39,506 nucleotides of DNA. Source: an uncultured Bacteroidales bacterium (lineage in GTDB: Bacteria; Bacteroidota; Bacteroidia; Bacteroidales; FEN-979). Positions within the stretch are counted from its first letter, which is position 1. The number at the start of each line of letters is the position of its first letter. This document shows, in pieces, positions 23,424 through 35,900 of the stretch. Below the pieces are notes generated by a model. The model did no database searches, had not been told where the DNA came from, and saw nothing but the letters and a program-made list of their open reading frames with translations. Both the position numbers and the translations under genes were made by a program. The DNA lies in NCBI GenBank assembly GCA_903875045.1, contig CAIQUS010000090.1, forward strand, positions 1 to 39,506. The letters run 5' to 3'.

Positions 23424-23445
23424 AAATACGCGATTTCGCGTATTT
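23424..23445. promoter_or_regulatory. Palindrome between crcB and the SUMF1/FISUMP/Hint gene
   Basis: AAATACGCGA-TT-TCGCGTATTT, perfect 10-base arms with a 2-base centre, 22 bases upstream of the crcB -7 box. Could be an operator or a hairpin. The half ACGCGATTT recurs immediately after it. Confidence 0.5.
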
Positions 23446-23813
23446 ACGCGATTTTATTGGTGCCATTGAAATCAATTGTCAGGTACCTTAAAAATTTGAA
23501 AATGTTTAAACGCTCACCTTCAATATGTTAACTATGAATCCCTCTCTTTTTCCGGTGCGTGTTTTTCATTGGCATATCATTTGCATGTGCATTGCCCTTT
23601 TGGGAAACTTTTTGTTTTTTCGCTTCTTTTGTTTACAACCATATAACCGAAATTTTATTTTTTAACACTGGGTTTCATGAGAAGCACTGCCATGTTCTAC
23701 CTCTATTTCTTCTCTTAAAATAATTTTGTGAACATAGTAACAACACAATTGCTTGTTAATCTGATGAATAACAAATAAATTTCCAAACATTAGGATTTTG
23801 ACCAATCTCCATA

Positions 23814-23821
23814 TATATTTG
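23814..23821 (+). promoter_or_regulatory. Candidate -7 box for the 23974 gene
   Basis: TATATTTG is an exact TAnnTTTG match but lies 150 bases before ATG 23974 and lacks a -33 partner at the usual distance. AATATTTG (23890-23897) is a one-mismatch alternative nearer the gene. Confidence 0.3.
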
Positions 23822-23973
23822 TTACTGTGTTTGCCTTCAAAAAGTGTGATTTTTCGGTATTGCCTTAAATTATTTGTTACCCGTTTAACAATATTTGCAT
23901 GAGCCAGATCAATTCACCTGTTTTCCCTTCCCTTTTCCGTCAGCAGATAATTTTTACCATAAAACCAAATCCC

Positions 23974-26826
23974 ATGAAATTTGTTTTTACCTTGTTCATC
24001 ACGATGGCATTTCTTCCTGTACTCCTTGCCAACAACATTTCCATCAGCAACCTGAGCCTTACAGGCAAGAACACGACCGACCATTACACGATGGTGCAGT
24101 TCGACATCTCCTGGGAAAACTCCTGGCGTAAATCCACTGCCGAAAGCAACTGGGACGCCGCCTGGGTTTTTGTGAAATACCGGGTAGCCGGCGGAGCCTG
24201 GCAACATGCATGGCTTAATGAAGATGGTCATACGGCTCCGGCAGGAAGCACCCTCACGCCCGGTTTGCTAACTCCCGACGCAGCATTTAATGCCACCACC
24301 AACCCGGGACTTGGCGCATTTATTTACCGTGACGCCAACGGCACTGGCACCTTTTCCAAAACCGGGGTACAGCTCCGCTGGAACTATGGCGCCAACGGCG
24401 TGGCAGACGGAGACTTAGTTGAGTTTAAGTTGTTCGCCATCGAAATGGTGTATGTGCCGCAGGGTGAATTTAAAGTAGGCAGCGGAGGAACCGAATCGGG
24501 AAGTTTTACCAATGGGTCCTGGACAGGCGGGGCAACCATCCCATTGTCAATTTCTTCCGAAATCACATTGACCATTGGTCCATCGGCCGGCAACCTTTGG
24601 GGCACCTCCGGCAGTGGAAGCAATACCATTGGTGGAACCGGAACACTGGGTGTAGCTTTTCCTAAAGGTTATGGCGCATTTTATTGTATGAAATACGAGA
24701 TCAGCCAGCAGCAGTATGTTGATTTTCTGAACACGATTACTTCAACGCAAGCTGCCAATCGCTATTCATCGGGCAGTACCGGCTACAGATACGGCATTTC
24801 GGCATCAGGCGGTGTTTACAGTACATCCAACCCTTATGTTGCCTGCAACTTCCTTAGCTGGATGGATGGCGCTGCCTACACCGATTGGGCAGGTCTGCGC
24901 CCGATGACGGAACTGGAGTTTGAAAAAGCCTGCCGGGGAACAGCAACACCGGTAGCCAACGAATATGCCTGGGGCAATACAACTGCCATTGCAGCCAATA
25001 ACATTACCAACGGAGGCGCCAGCAACGAAACCACCAATACTACGGATGCCAATGCGGTTTTTCACAATCACCCAATTGATCAGGCAGGCCCGATGCGTAC
25101 AGGTGTTTTTGCCACAGGCAGCACCAGCCGTGCACAAGCAGGAAGCACTTACTTCGGGATTATGGAAATGACCGGTAACCTGTGGGAGCGAACGGTAACC
25201 CTTGGCAGCCCGACAGGCCGGGCCTTCACCGGGGTACACGGCAACGGAACGCTGAGCACTGCCGGAAATGCCGATATTTCCACATGGCCGGGATATGTTA
25301 CGACTGAAGTAACCGGCGCCACAGGATCGGGCTTCCGGGGCGGCAGTTTTCTTGATGACTATATGAACATCTCCAACCGCCAACTGGGCAGCTTCGATTA
25401 TTCCGCCAGGTTCAACAATGACGGCTTCCGGGCGGTGCGTACCCAACCGCCCTTTACCTGCGGCGTTTCAACCATCACCATTAACCATGTAACTACAGGC
25501 GGGGTAGCCCCTGTGGATAAACCGGTAACCTATGGCACAACATCCACCACCCTCTTTGGCGGAACAAAATGCGCGATTACCAGAAATCTGGGCGCCAGCC
25601 AGCAGGCAACTGCCGCCAACGATGCTACCGAAGCCTCTGCCGGCTGGTACTGGCAATTTAACCGTAAGCAGGGATGGGAATATAAAACCTCACGTTTGCC
25701 CGTTACTCCCGCCTGGGTTTCAACAAACGACAATTTATCTGCAACCTGGGAGGCGGCCAAAGATCCCTGCACCCTCGAATTTGGCGCAGGCTGGCGTATC
25801 CCGACCAATACAGAATGGACTGCTGCAAATACAAACGGTTCATGGGGAAATTATACCGACACCTATAATTCACTCTTAAAACTTCATGCTGCCGGGTACC
25901 TGAGCAACAGCGATGGTTCGCTGAACGTTCGCGGCTCAGGCGGCTACTACTGGAGTAGTACCCAGTACGATGCCACCAACGGCTGGTACCTGGACTTCTA
26001 CAGTGGGTTCAGCTACATGAGCTACAACGGCAAGGCGTACGGTTTCGCGGTCCGCTGCCTGAAAGACCTGCTCCCAACCGTTACCACCACGGCTGTTACA
26101 TCAATTACATCCTCCACGGCATCTTCAGGTGGCAATGTGACCGACGATGGCGGAAGTACCATTACCGCAAGGGGCGTATGCTGGAGTACAACCGCAAACC
26201 CTGTCGCTACCGGCAGTCATACCACTGATGCAGGCACAACGGGAATTTTTACAAGCAACATCATTGGTCTTTCCGCTGGCACGATCTACCATGTTCGGGC
26301 TTACGCTACCAATGCTATTGGCACAGCCTACGGCAATGATTTGAGTTTTACAACCACCGCGAGTTGTTTTATTGCCGGAACAAAAATCAGCATGGCTGAT
26401 GGTTCAGTTAAGAATATTGAGGATGTTTTGGTTGGCGACCAGGTGAAATCGGTAAATACCGAAACCATGGAAATCGTTACAGAAACTGTTACAAATACTT
26501 TTGCCAACCTGCCAGCCGGCAATCTGACAAAAATCACTTTCAGCAATGGGCAGACCAACACCAATACAAAAAATCATCCCTATTGGGTAGTTGGCAAAGG
26601 ATGGAGTTGCGTTGATCCGGCAGCTTACAGCAATTCAAAAGTAATGAATGCAGCACTTTTAGCAGTTGGCGACCAATGCCAGATTTTAGAAAATGGCAAC
26701 CTTGTAACAGTAACCGTTACAGCAATCGAAGATCAGCCACAGATGACCGTGCCAACATTTAATTTTAAGGTAAACCAAACCAAGTGCTATTTTGCGAACG
26801 GCGTGCTGGTGCATAATAAAACTTAG
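23974..26826 (+). CDS. Secreted protein: SUMF1-like, FISUMP, Fn3-like and C-terminal Hint domains
   Basis: 950 residues from ATG 23974, chosen because it gives a signal peptide (MKFVFTLFITMAFLPVLLANN); the frame continues up to ATG 23899. After an N-terminal beta domain, residues about 156-490 are SUMF1/formylglycine-generating-enzyme-like (MVYVPQGEFKVG, MKYEISQQQYVDFLN, LRPMTELEFEKACRG, MEMTGNLWER, FRGGSF, GFRAVRT). FISUMP lies at about 527-705 (CTLEFGAGWRIPTNTEW, YYWSSTQYD, FAVRCLKD). A Fn3-like domain follows at about 706-795. The end is a Hint domain (Cys798 in CFIAGTKISMADGS, TKNHPYWV, terminal VHNKT). SUMF1-like and FISUMP domains share the C-type-lectin fold, suggesting ligand binding; no enzyme activity is claimed. 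The Hint domain should cleave the protein before Cys798. Codons 657-690 are unusual (see findings). Confidence 0.9.
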   Translation: MKFVFTLFITMAFLPVLLANNISISNLSLTGKNTTDHYTMVQFDISWENSWRKSTAESNWDAAWVFVKYRVAGGAWQHAWLNEDGHTAPAGSTLTPGLLTPDAAFNATTNPGLGAFIYRDANGTGTFSKTGVQLRWNYGANGVADGDLVEFKLFAIEMVYVPQGEFKVGSGGTESGSFTNGSWTGGATIPLSISSEITLTIGPSAGNLWGTSGSGSNTIGGTGTLGVAFPKGYGAFYCMKYEISQQQYVDFLNTITSTQAANRYSSGSTGYRYGISASGGVYSTSNPYVACNFLSWMDGAAYTDWAGLRPMTELEFEKACRGTATPVANEYAWGNTTAIAANNITNGGASNETTNTTDANAVFHNHPIDQAGPMRTGVFATGSTSRAQAGSTYFGIMEMTGNLWERTVTLGSPTGRAFTGVHGNGTLSTAGNADISTWPGYVTTEVTGATGSGFRGGSFLDDYMNISNRQLGSFDYSARFNNDGFRAVRTQPPFTCGVSTITINHVTTGGVAPVDKPVTYGTTSTTLFGGTKCAITRNLGASQQATAANDATEASAGWYWQFNRKQGWEYKTSRLPVTPAWVSTNDNLSATWEAAKDPCTLEFGAGWRIPTNTEWTAANTNGSWGNYTDTYNSLLKLHAAGYLSNSDGSLNVRGSGGYYWSSTQYDATNGWYLDFYSGFSYMSYNGKAYGFAVRCLKDLLPTVTTTAVTSITSSTASSGGNVTDDGGSTITARGVCWSTTANPVATGSHTTDAGTTGIFTSNIIGLSAGTIYHVRAYATNAIGTAYGNDLSFTTTASCFIAGTKISMADGSVKNIEDVLVGDQVKSVNTETMEIVTETVTNTFANLPAGNLTKITFSNGQTNTNTKNHPYWVVGKGWSCVDPAAYSNSKVMNAALLAVGDQCQILENGNLVTVTVTAIEDQPQMTVPTFNFKVNQTKCYFANGVLVHNKT

Positions 26827-26836
26827 CCAACACAAC

Positions 26837-26869
26837 AGACCTTCCGGGTTTTAAAAACCTGGAAGGTCT
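26837..26869 (+). terminator. Hairpin terminator after the Hint-domain gene
   Basis: AGACCTTCC (26837-26845) pairs with GGAAGGTCT (26861-26869); a G-T pair and GGTTT/AAACC extend the stem to about 15 base pairs with a 3-base loop. Located 11 bases after the TAG, before the next gene. No long T-run follows. Confidence 0.65.
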
Positions 26870-26918
26870 CATTAATCGAAATTAACAAGAAAACAATAAA
26901 CAATAAAAACCATCACCT

Positions 26919-29900
26919 ATGAAAAAGATGAAACTTACCCTGGTCATGTTACTTTTACTGCCGATCATTTCAATGGCACAGCACACTGGCGGCGTCGGCC
27001 GCGGAGATTATTCTGCTTATTTCGTTGACCCGGTGGTAGTAACCACAGAACCAGTCGCCGGAGGGCCAATTGCCTACACAACCCTGAAAGCGGCGTTTGA
27101 TGCCATTAACCTGGGTACGCACCAGGGAATTATAACGGTAAAAATCAATGCAAGTACGACCGAAACTGCCAGCGCTGTTTTACATGAAAGCGGATATTCA
27201 TCCGGATCTGGTAAATCGGCAGTCGGGTCAAGTTACACAGCTGTCCATATTTATCCCACGATGGCTGGCCTCACTATCAGCGGGAACGTAAATGCCCCGT
27301 TAATTGATCTGGACGGGGCGGATAGCGTGACCATTGACGGAAGGGTCAATCAAACGGGAGCCAGGGACCTCACTATTATAAACAGCTCCGTTTATACCGG
27401 CAGCGACCAGTATGTTGCGGCCATCAGGTTGATAAACTCTGCCCAGACTAACATCGTCAAATATTGTAACATCAGGGCTTGTGCGGCGACAGTGGACGGT
27501 ACTTTCTTTTCAAACAGCGCTGTGGTGTTTTTTTCAACGGCATCTGCCGGCAGTGGCAACAGCAACAATACCATCGACAACTGCGATATCACCACCGCAA
27601 GCTCCAGTCTACGCCCATACAGGATGGTTCATTCTCTCGGATCGGCTGGTTTCGAAAACAACAGCAACACAGTCTCCAACTGCAATATTTACGATTGCTT
27701 TAAAAGTTTATCCACCTCCAACGGAATTTTCATTTCATCCAACTCCTCCGACTGGACGATCACCGGTAACAATTTGTACGAAACAACACCGGTTGTTCCT
27801 GGACACAACAGCGTCATCTATTATTTTATCCGGGTGGATAATACTACGGGAAATAATTTCACCATTTCGGATAATTTCATCGGTGGTACTGCTTCCAACC
27901 ACACGGGAACATGGACGGTGAGCGCTGCGTATACCCACAGTTGCCAGGCTATCTACCTGAATGTTGGCACCACCACCGCCAGTAGTGTTCAAAACAACAC
28001 CATCCAGGGTATCGCATATACCAGTACATATCCGAAACCATTTTCCGGAATTTATATTACGAATGGTTTAGTCAATGTTGGAACGGCAACAGGTAACACA
28101 ATTGGTTCAGCTACCGGAACAGGGAATATCACTGTTACAAATACTGCCACAAATGCCACAACCTATGGAATTTATACCGAAGGTTCGGGAACTGTTTCCA
28201 TCCGGAACAACACAATAGGCTCGATTACGACCATGGGTTCTGCCACTACCGGCAATAGTTTTTATGGAATTTATAAATACCCCAGCGAAGGAACAACAAC
28301 CATCAGCGATAATGTGATTGGAAGCACATCAAGTGCAAACAGCATCAAGGCCAGTGGAACTTCCACCGGCAATCCTCAATACGTTTATGGAATACTTTGT
28401 TATGGATCAGGTTCGAACATGATAAATGGAAATACGGTTGCGAATTTAACGAATAGCACAACCAATGTAAACACTGGCACTATGGGTCAGGTATTCGGGA
28501 TTAATTCAGCGCAGGGGGCCAATACAGTAACCAACAACAATGTAAATTTCCTGACAATTGCCAATGCAAACAATTCGACAACATCGGTGAGTGTTGCAGG
28601 AATTTCAGTTACGGGAACCGGGGCAGCCCAGACAGTTTCGGGCAACATCGTGCATGATTTGTCGAACACATATGGCTCTTTTGCGGGCAGTGTTGTTGGT
28701 TTATATCTGCCCCTGCCAACCACTGCTGCAAATACCATTGCACAAAATTTCATATATAATTTATCGGTAAACGCTACAAGCAGTGGAGCATCTATATATG
28801 GTATTAAAATTGTCAGCGGCTTATCCACCTACGCCAACAACATCATCAGTTTGGGGGGAACCACCAGCACCAACCTTTATGGAATATATGAAACAGGCAC
28901 GGCTGGTAACGACAACAATTTGTATTTTAATACGGTATATATTTCAGGCAGCAGTGCTTCCTCCTATAAATCGTATGCTTTATACAGTGCTGCGAATACA
29001 AACATCCGCGACATCAGGAATAACATTTTTTCAAACCTTCGCATCCAGGGTGCCGGCAAATCGCCGGTAGTAACGTCAAGCTACAACTATGCCATATACT
29101 TTGTAGCAACCGGAGGAACTTTAACCTGCGATTTTAATGATTATTACGTATCAACAGCCCCTTTCAGTGGCGGCGTGCTGGGATATTTCAACGGCGACAA
29201 AACGGCTTTACCAATTGTAACCGGGGGCTTCGGCAACGATTATCACAGCTTTGCCAATGACCCGGCATTCACCGGTGCAGGCGGCACGATGGCGAACAAT
29301 TACAAGGCTACGGCCACCACCCTGGCTGGCGTTCCGGGTACCGGGATCACCACCGATTATGAAAACAGTGTAACAAGAAGCACGACCGCGCCGGCCATGG
29401 GCGCCTGGGAGTATGCCGTTACTCCGCCTGTTTATCCTGTCGAAGTAACCGCTTCTTTGGGATATGCCGGCCCGTTGGGCTACTACACCCTAAAAGATGC
29501 CTTCGATGCCATCAATGCCGGCACCCACAAGGGTGTCATCGCCATTGCGATCAAAGGCAATACCACCGAAACAGCTGAGGCACAATTACTGGCTTCCGCC
29601 GGCACTTCAAGTTATACGGCTATAACCATTTCTCCTTCCGGCGGCGCTGCCCGAACCATCAGTGGTAACCTTACCTATTTCCTCTGTTTATTCGATGGGG
29701 CTGACAATGTAACCGTTGACGGGTTAAACACGGGTGGCAATTCGCTGACCATTGAAAATACGAATACCGGCACGAACGCTTCATCTGTTACGTTTGATAA
29801 CGATGCCCACAACATCACGGTTACCAATTGCACCATCCTGGGGTCCTCAACCTCCACCAGCAATACAGGAACGGTTTTTTTTGGCATGGGCAGCACCGTA

Positions 29901-32900
29901 ACGGGCAATAATAACATAACCATTTCCCATTGCAACATCGGCCCGTCGGGCAGCAATTTGCCCTATATCGCCATTTATTCACCCGGCGGCTTAACGGAAG
30001 CCCTGGCAAACAGCGGCAATACCATCAGTTATAACAACATTTACGACTGGTACAACCCTTTTGGCAGTGATTATGCCATTATGTTTCATCCCCAAAGAAA
30101 CAATATAAACTGGACCATCGATCATAACAATTTTTACCAGACAGCCCCGCGCACCAAAACAAACGCTTCGGCCACCAACAGTTATGCGATGTCTTTATCA
30201 GGGGTCTTTAGCTACGGACATTCTATAACCAACAATTGCATCGGCGGCAGCACGGCCGGGTGTGCCGGTGATCCGATGAGCTACTCGAGCAGTGCCGCAG
30301 GCAATGTAACCTTTGAGGCTATTTACATGCACCAGGTGGACCCGGCGACCAAAGCCAGTTGCACCATTCATGGCAATGTGATTAAAAATATAGCGCTGAA
30401 CGCCGAGGCCGGCGTTGCCATTAACGGTATCAGCGTGCAGGCAGGAGCATATTCGATCGATAACAACGTGATAGGTTCCGGTTCATCGGGAGGCAGTATT
30501 TCCCTTGTCTCTGCAACCAAAGGAGCCGCTGTTTACGGGATCTATTGTACCGGCGCAGCTGTCATATCCAGCATCAACAATAACTCAATCGGTGGAATTA
30601 CCCTGGATGGCCGGGGCACTGTCACTTCTAATTATTTTACCGGAATTTATATTTCAAGCGAGACAGCCTCCATCGATGAGATAAAAAACAATACCATCGG
30701 CAGCCTCACCTTTCCCAATTCCGTGTCGATCACAAATTCAACAGGCGTTTGCCGGATGTTTTACAATGGCATAAAACTGTTAGCTTTCACATTGGGGACA
30801 AGAATTATCGATGGCAATACCATCGCCAACATCACCCTGGCCAAAGACGCCACCAGGCCCAGCGCCGAATACTGCTCGGGCATCAACTCGGCAGTCCCCG
30901 ATGCCACCATCAGCAACAACGAGATATTTAATCTGAAAAACGGTTTAATTTATCAGGGTGCGTTACTAAGTGAATCGTATGCACCGGTGGTAGGTATCTA
31001 CCTGAGTCATGCGAGCGGTACGACAACTGTGCGCGCTAACAAAATCCATGGGTTGAATTGCACCAGTACCACCAGCACTTCTGCTGTGTCGATGACCGGC
31101 ATTTACAAGGGGGGTAATGGCCTGGCGGTCATTGACCGGAACTTCATCTACGGGATATCATCGGATGCGACAACCTCAACGGGTTTCGATATCCGCGGAA
31201 TTTCGGCGTACCTGTCAGGAACCCCTTCACCGGAGGCTACCGTGACCATCAGCAACAATATCGTCATGCTCGGATTGGACGATGCCGGTAATAATTTACC
31301 CCATAACCACCAGTATTTTGGGATTTACCTGAATTACACCCAAAGTGCTGATGTTTATTACAACACGTGCTACATCGGCGGAACAGGCAATACAGGATAT
31401 GGAAATTCCAGCGCCTATTACCAAAGTGCAACTCCCCTTGAGGATGTCCGCAACAATATTTTCTACAACGCCCGTGCAAACGGCACAGCCACTGGAACCC
31501 ATTATGCCATCTGGAGCAACGATGCCACTTTTTCGACCATCGATTACAACGATTATTACACCTCAGGCACCGGTGGAGTTTTGGGCAGGGTAATCGGCAC
31601 AAATAAAGACGACCTGGCTGCCTGGAAGAGTGCCACTCTGCAGGACACCCACAGTGCAAATACAGATCCGGCCCTTGCCACCCCGGGAGGCATCCTGGCA
31701 ACCAATTACAAGCCATCCACCTCAACACTGGTTGGCGCAACGGGCACCGGCATCACAACTGATTATGGCGGTACTGATACCAGGAGTAATATCTATCCGT
31801 CGATGGGTGCCTGGGAATACACGGTTCTCCCTCCGCCTTTCGTAGAGGTAACCGCTACCGAAGGAACGCTTACCGGGGGTTATTATACCTTACAGGCGGC
31901 ATTCGACAACATTAACCAGGGAATCCACAAAGGCGTCATTACCATCAAAATCACAGCCAGTACCACCGAAACTGCCACGGCTGTTCTATATCATAGCGGT
32001 TATACCGCTGGTAAATCTCCAACCGGATCAAATTACGATTCTATTACAGTCTATCCCACCGCCGCAGGTCTCTCCATCAGCGGCAGTATCGACGGGCCGC
32101 TCGTGGATTTACACGGGGCCGACAATGTCGTCATTGACGGAAGGGTGAACCAGGCTGGCGCGAAAAGTCTCACCATTGTTAACACTTATGGAGCTGGAAG
32201 TACATTACCGGTATCGGCCATACGGTTTATTAACTCGGCTGAAAATAATAAAGTTAAATATTGTACAGTGAAAGCTTCTGCCTTAAACGTTTTCAGCGGC
32301 GTGATTCTTTTTTCAACTGCGACCGCAAGCAATGGAAACAGCGGGAACAGGATTGACAACTGCGATATTACCCAGGATGTGAACCGTCCGTTCAACGTGG
32401 TTATTTCAGTTGGTTCTTCCGGATTTGAGAATAAAAACGATACTGTTTCCAACTGCAACATTTACAATTGTTTTAAAAATGATGCAAGTTCAACAGGGGT
32501 CTGCCTCCTTGATTTTTCAACCGACTGGGTAATCAATGCCAATAATTTTTACGAAACAGCCACGGTTGCTCCCAACGGGGCATTTGAATATCGTTATATA
32601 TATGTGGTAAATCCTTCAGGAAATAATTTCACAGTTTCAAATAATATCATTGGGGGTAACGCAGCCGATCACACAGGAACCCTGACGATCAATGGAGCCT
32701 CCTGGCATAGTTTTACGGGTATCCACATGGAAGTTGGGTCAACCACGGCGAGTTCGGTACAGAACAATACCATAAAAAACATGTCCTATACCAATATTGG
32801 TTCATATGCATGGGTTGGAATTGGAATTGCTGAGGGTAAAGTAAACGTTGGCACTTTGGTCGGCAACACAATCGGCTCATCAACGGGAACCGGTTCCATC

Positions 32901-35900
32901 ATACTGGCGAACTCAACCGCCAACAGAACTTCCTATGGCATTTACACTTTTCAGGGAGAAATGAACATTCAGAATAACGAGATCGGATCAATTACCACCA
33001 TCGGCTCAGCAACATACGCACATAGCTTCTATGGAATATTCAATGAAGGCACGGCAACGGGACCCACCACCATCAGCAACAATGTGATCGGAAGCGCTGC
33101 TACAGCAAACAGCATCGATGCAAGTTCAATCTCCGCAACCGGCATCCAGGTCGTTTATGGGATTTTTAACGCCGGAACAGAAAGTTCAACAATTTCGGAC
33201 AATATCATTGCCAACCTTGCAAACGGAACCACGAATTCTGTTGGAAGCATAATTGGCTTGTACCATAATGGCTCAACAACGGCAGGTGCGGTATCACGTA
33301 ATTTTATTCAAAATTTATCGGCTACCGGCGCGGGTAGCACGACTGCCAGTATTTATGGAATGAAAATAAATACCAGTTCAGCCACCTACGCCAACAACAT
33401 CATCAGTTTGGGCGGAACCACCGCCACCACGCTGTATGGAATTTATGAAACAGGCGCTGCAGGCAACGTCAACAACCTGTATTACAATACGGTATATATA
33501 TCCGGTAACAGTACCACAACCAGCTCCTACGCCCTGTACAGTGCAACGGCCAACACCGCACGCAATATCAGGAACAACATCTTTTACAATGCCAGGACTA
33601 AAATAGCCGCCAAATCAGCGTCGGCAGTTCAGGCTCAGCATTATGCCGCCTATTTTGCGTCACCCGGTGGCAATTTAACCTGCGATTACAACGATTATTT
33701 TGTCTCCCCATCGGGGGTCCTGGGGTATTACATCACGTCGAAAACAGCATTGCCGATCGTGACGGGTGTAACAGGAAACGACGACCACAGTGCAAAATTG
33801 AATCCGGTCTTTGCCGGTCCAGGGGGGACGACTGCTGCAAGTTATTACAAGCCTTCTGAAACCCTGCTGGTTGCCCAGACAGGCACAGGAATCACCTCAG
33901 ACTATGCCGGCCTCATCACCCGCAGCGATATTTATCCTGCCATGGGAGCCTGGGAATATGCAGTAACCCCACCCTGTGCCAACCCGACCAATGGCGGCAC
34001 GATTGCGGCTGATCAGGCAAATTGCGGCAGTTTCGACCCGGATGAGATTACCAGCACCGCGCTTCCCTCCGGTCAGGTGGGCGTGTTGGAATACAAATGG
34101 CAACAATCAACGGATTATAGTTATTATGGCGATATTGATGCAGCTACAGCTGCAACCTACAATCCCGGAACCCTTACACAGACCACCTGGTACAAGCGGG
34201 TTGCCCGGGTAACCTGCAAGGCCGACTGGACCGGTGCCATTTCATCGAATGTGGTGAAAATGAGTGTCGATCCAACCACCGTTGGCGGATCAGTTGCAGG
34301 CGGCACCAATGTGTGCACAGGCACCAACAGCACCCTGTTAACCCTGAGCGGGCATACCGGCAGCGTGGTGAAATGGCAATACCTTGAAAACAGTGGATTT
34401 GCTCCGCCTGTCTGGCTTGACATTACCAGTGCAACCAACACAACCTATACGGCTGTCAATTTAACTGTTCCCACGCAATATCGTGTTGTGATTAAGAGCG
34501 GCGTATGTGCAGAAGAAAACTCGTTGCCAACAACTATTACCATTGATCCCGCCACGGTAGCAGGTGTTGTTACCGGCGGCGTGCATGTTTGCACAGGCAC
34601 CAACAGCACCGAACTTACTTTGAGCGGCCACACCGGCAGTGTTGTAAGATGGGAATACCAGGAGGTTCCGTCCGGTGATGAACCTGTCCAATGGCAAGAT
34701 ATCCTGGCAGCGACTTCAACTACATATACAGCAACCAATCTGACTGTTACAACCCAATACCGGGCAGTGGTCAAAAGCGGTGCATGCGGTGAAATGACCT
34801 CAACGATTACAACCATCACGGTTGATCCCACCAGTGCAGGCGGGTCAGTTAGCGGCGGGACAACCGTGTGCACCGGAACCAACAGCACATTGCTTACTCT
34901 GAGTGGTCAAACAGGTAGTGTGGTCAACTGGCAATATCGGCCGGGTGGTATACTGGCAGCAGTTGACTGGCAGGATATTCCTGGCACCACGAATACAACC
35001 TATACCGCAACCGGTTTGACGGCTACCACCCAGTACCGGGCAGTTGTCAAGAGCGGGACCTGCGCGGAGGATAATTCCACTCCGGCAACTGTAGCGGTCA
35101 TCGAACCCTCCAGACGATACGTTACCCAAGCCGGGGCAGGTTCCAAAAACGGAACCACCTGGGCGAATGCCTATGACAAGACTCAGCTTCAGACAGCCAT
35201 CAACGAATACTGTGTGAACGAGGTGTGGGTTGCAGCCGGAACCTATGTGCCAACAACCCTGGCGGATCGTACCATCTCTTTCCAGATGAAAAACGGGGTA
35301 GCCATTTATGGCGGTTTTGCCGGAAGTGAAGTGACGCTGAGTGAACGAAACCGGACAACCAATGTAACCACCTTAAGTGGCGATATCGGAACCCCGGGAA
35401 ATACAACGGATAACAGTTACCATGTGTTCTACCACCCAAGTGGACTGGGCTTGACAGCTTCTGCCATACTCGATGGATTTACCATCACCGGCGGCAACGC
35501 AAATGGTCCTTCCCCGAATAACAATGGTGCGGGTATGTACAATAACAGCAACAGTCCTTTAATAAGGAATTGTACTTTTGGTTCAAATACAGCCAGTAAT
35601 GGCGCTGCCATGTTTAATGTTGCCGGAAGCAATGTCTCACTGGTCGACTGCGAAATAAAATACAACGAGGCCATTGGAACAGGTGGCGGAGGTTTCTGGA
35701 TCAATGATGGTTGTCAGATCACGATGACCAATTGCCTGATCTATGATAACTCCTCACCAACCTGGGGTGGCGGCATGATCATTCTGGCTGGTGCAACTGC
35801 CACCCTCACCAATTGTACGTTGTCGGAGAATTCATCTGAGTTCGGCGGAGGCCTTTACAATGCAGGTGGAACCTATGTTATCAACAATTCGATTTTATGG

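Larger units (their letters stand above)
23341..23973. other. 633-base divergent intergenic region
   Basis: AT-rich. It holds the crcB promoter and leader on the minus strand, the palindrome at 23424-23445, and the presumed promoter of the 23974 gene. No further gene is seen. ATG 23899 is in frame with the plus-strand gene but leaves no good signal peptide at the N-terminus. Confidence 0.55.

Noticed and set aside
23899-23973. Start of the SUMF1/FISUMP/Hint protein at ATG 23899
   Set aside because: It would add 25 polar residues before the signal peptide that begins at ATG 23974.
24805-25446. A 213-codon open frame on the minus strand inside the SUMF1/FISUMP/Hint gene
   Set aside because: It lies antisense to a gene with clear domain motifs, has no recognisable motif of its own and no promoter. 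A shadow frame.
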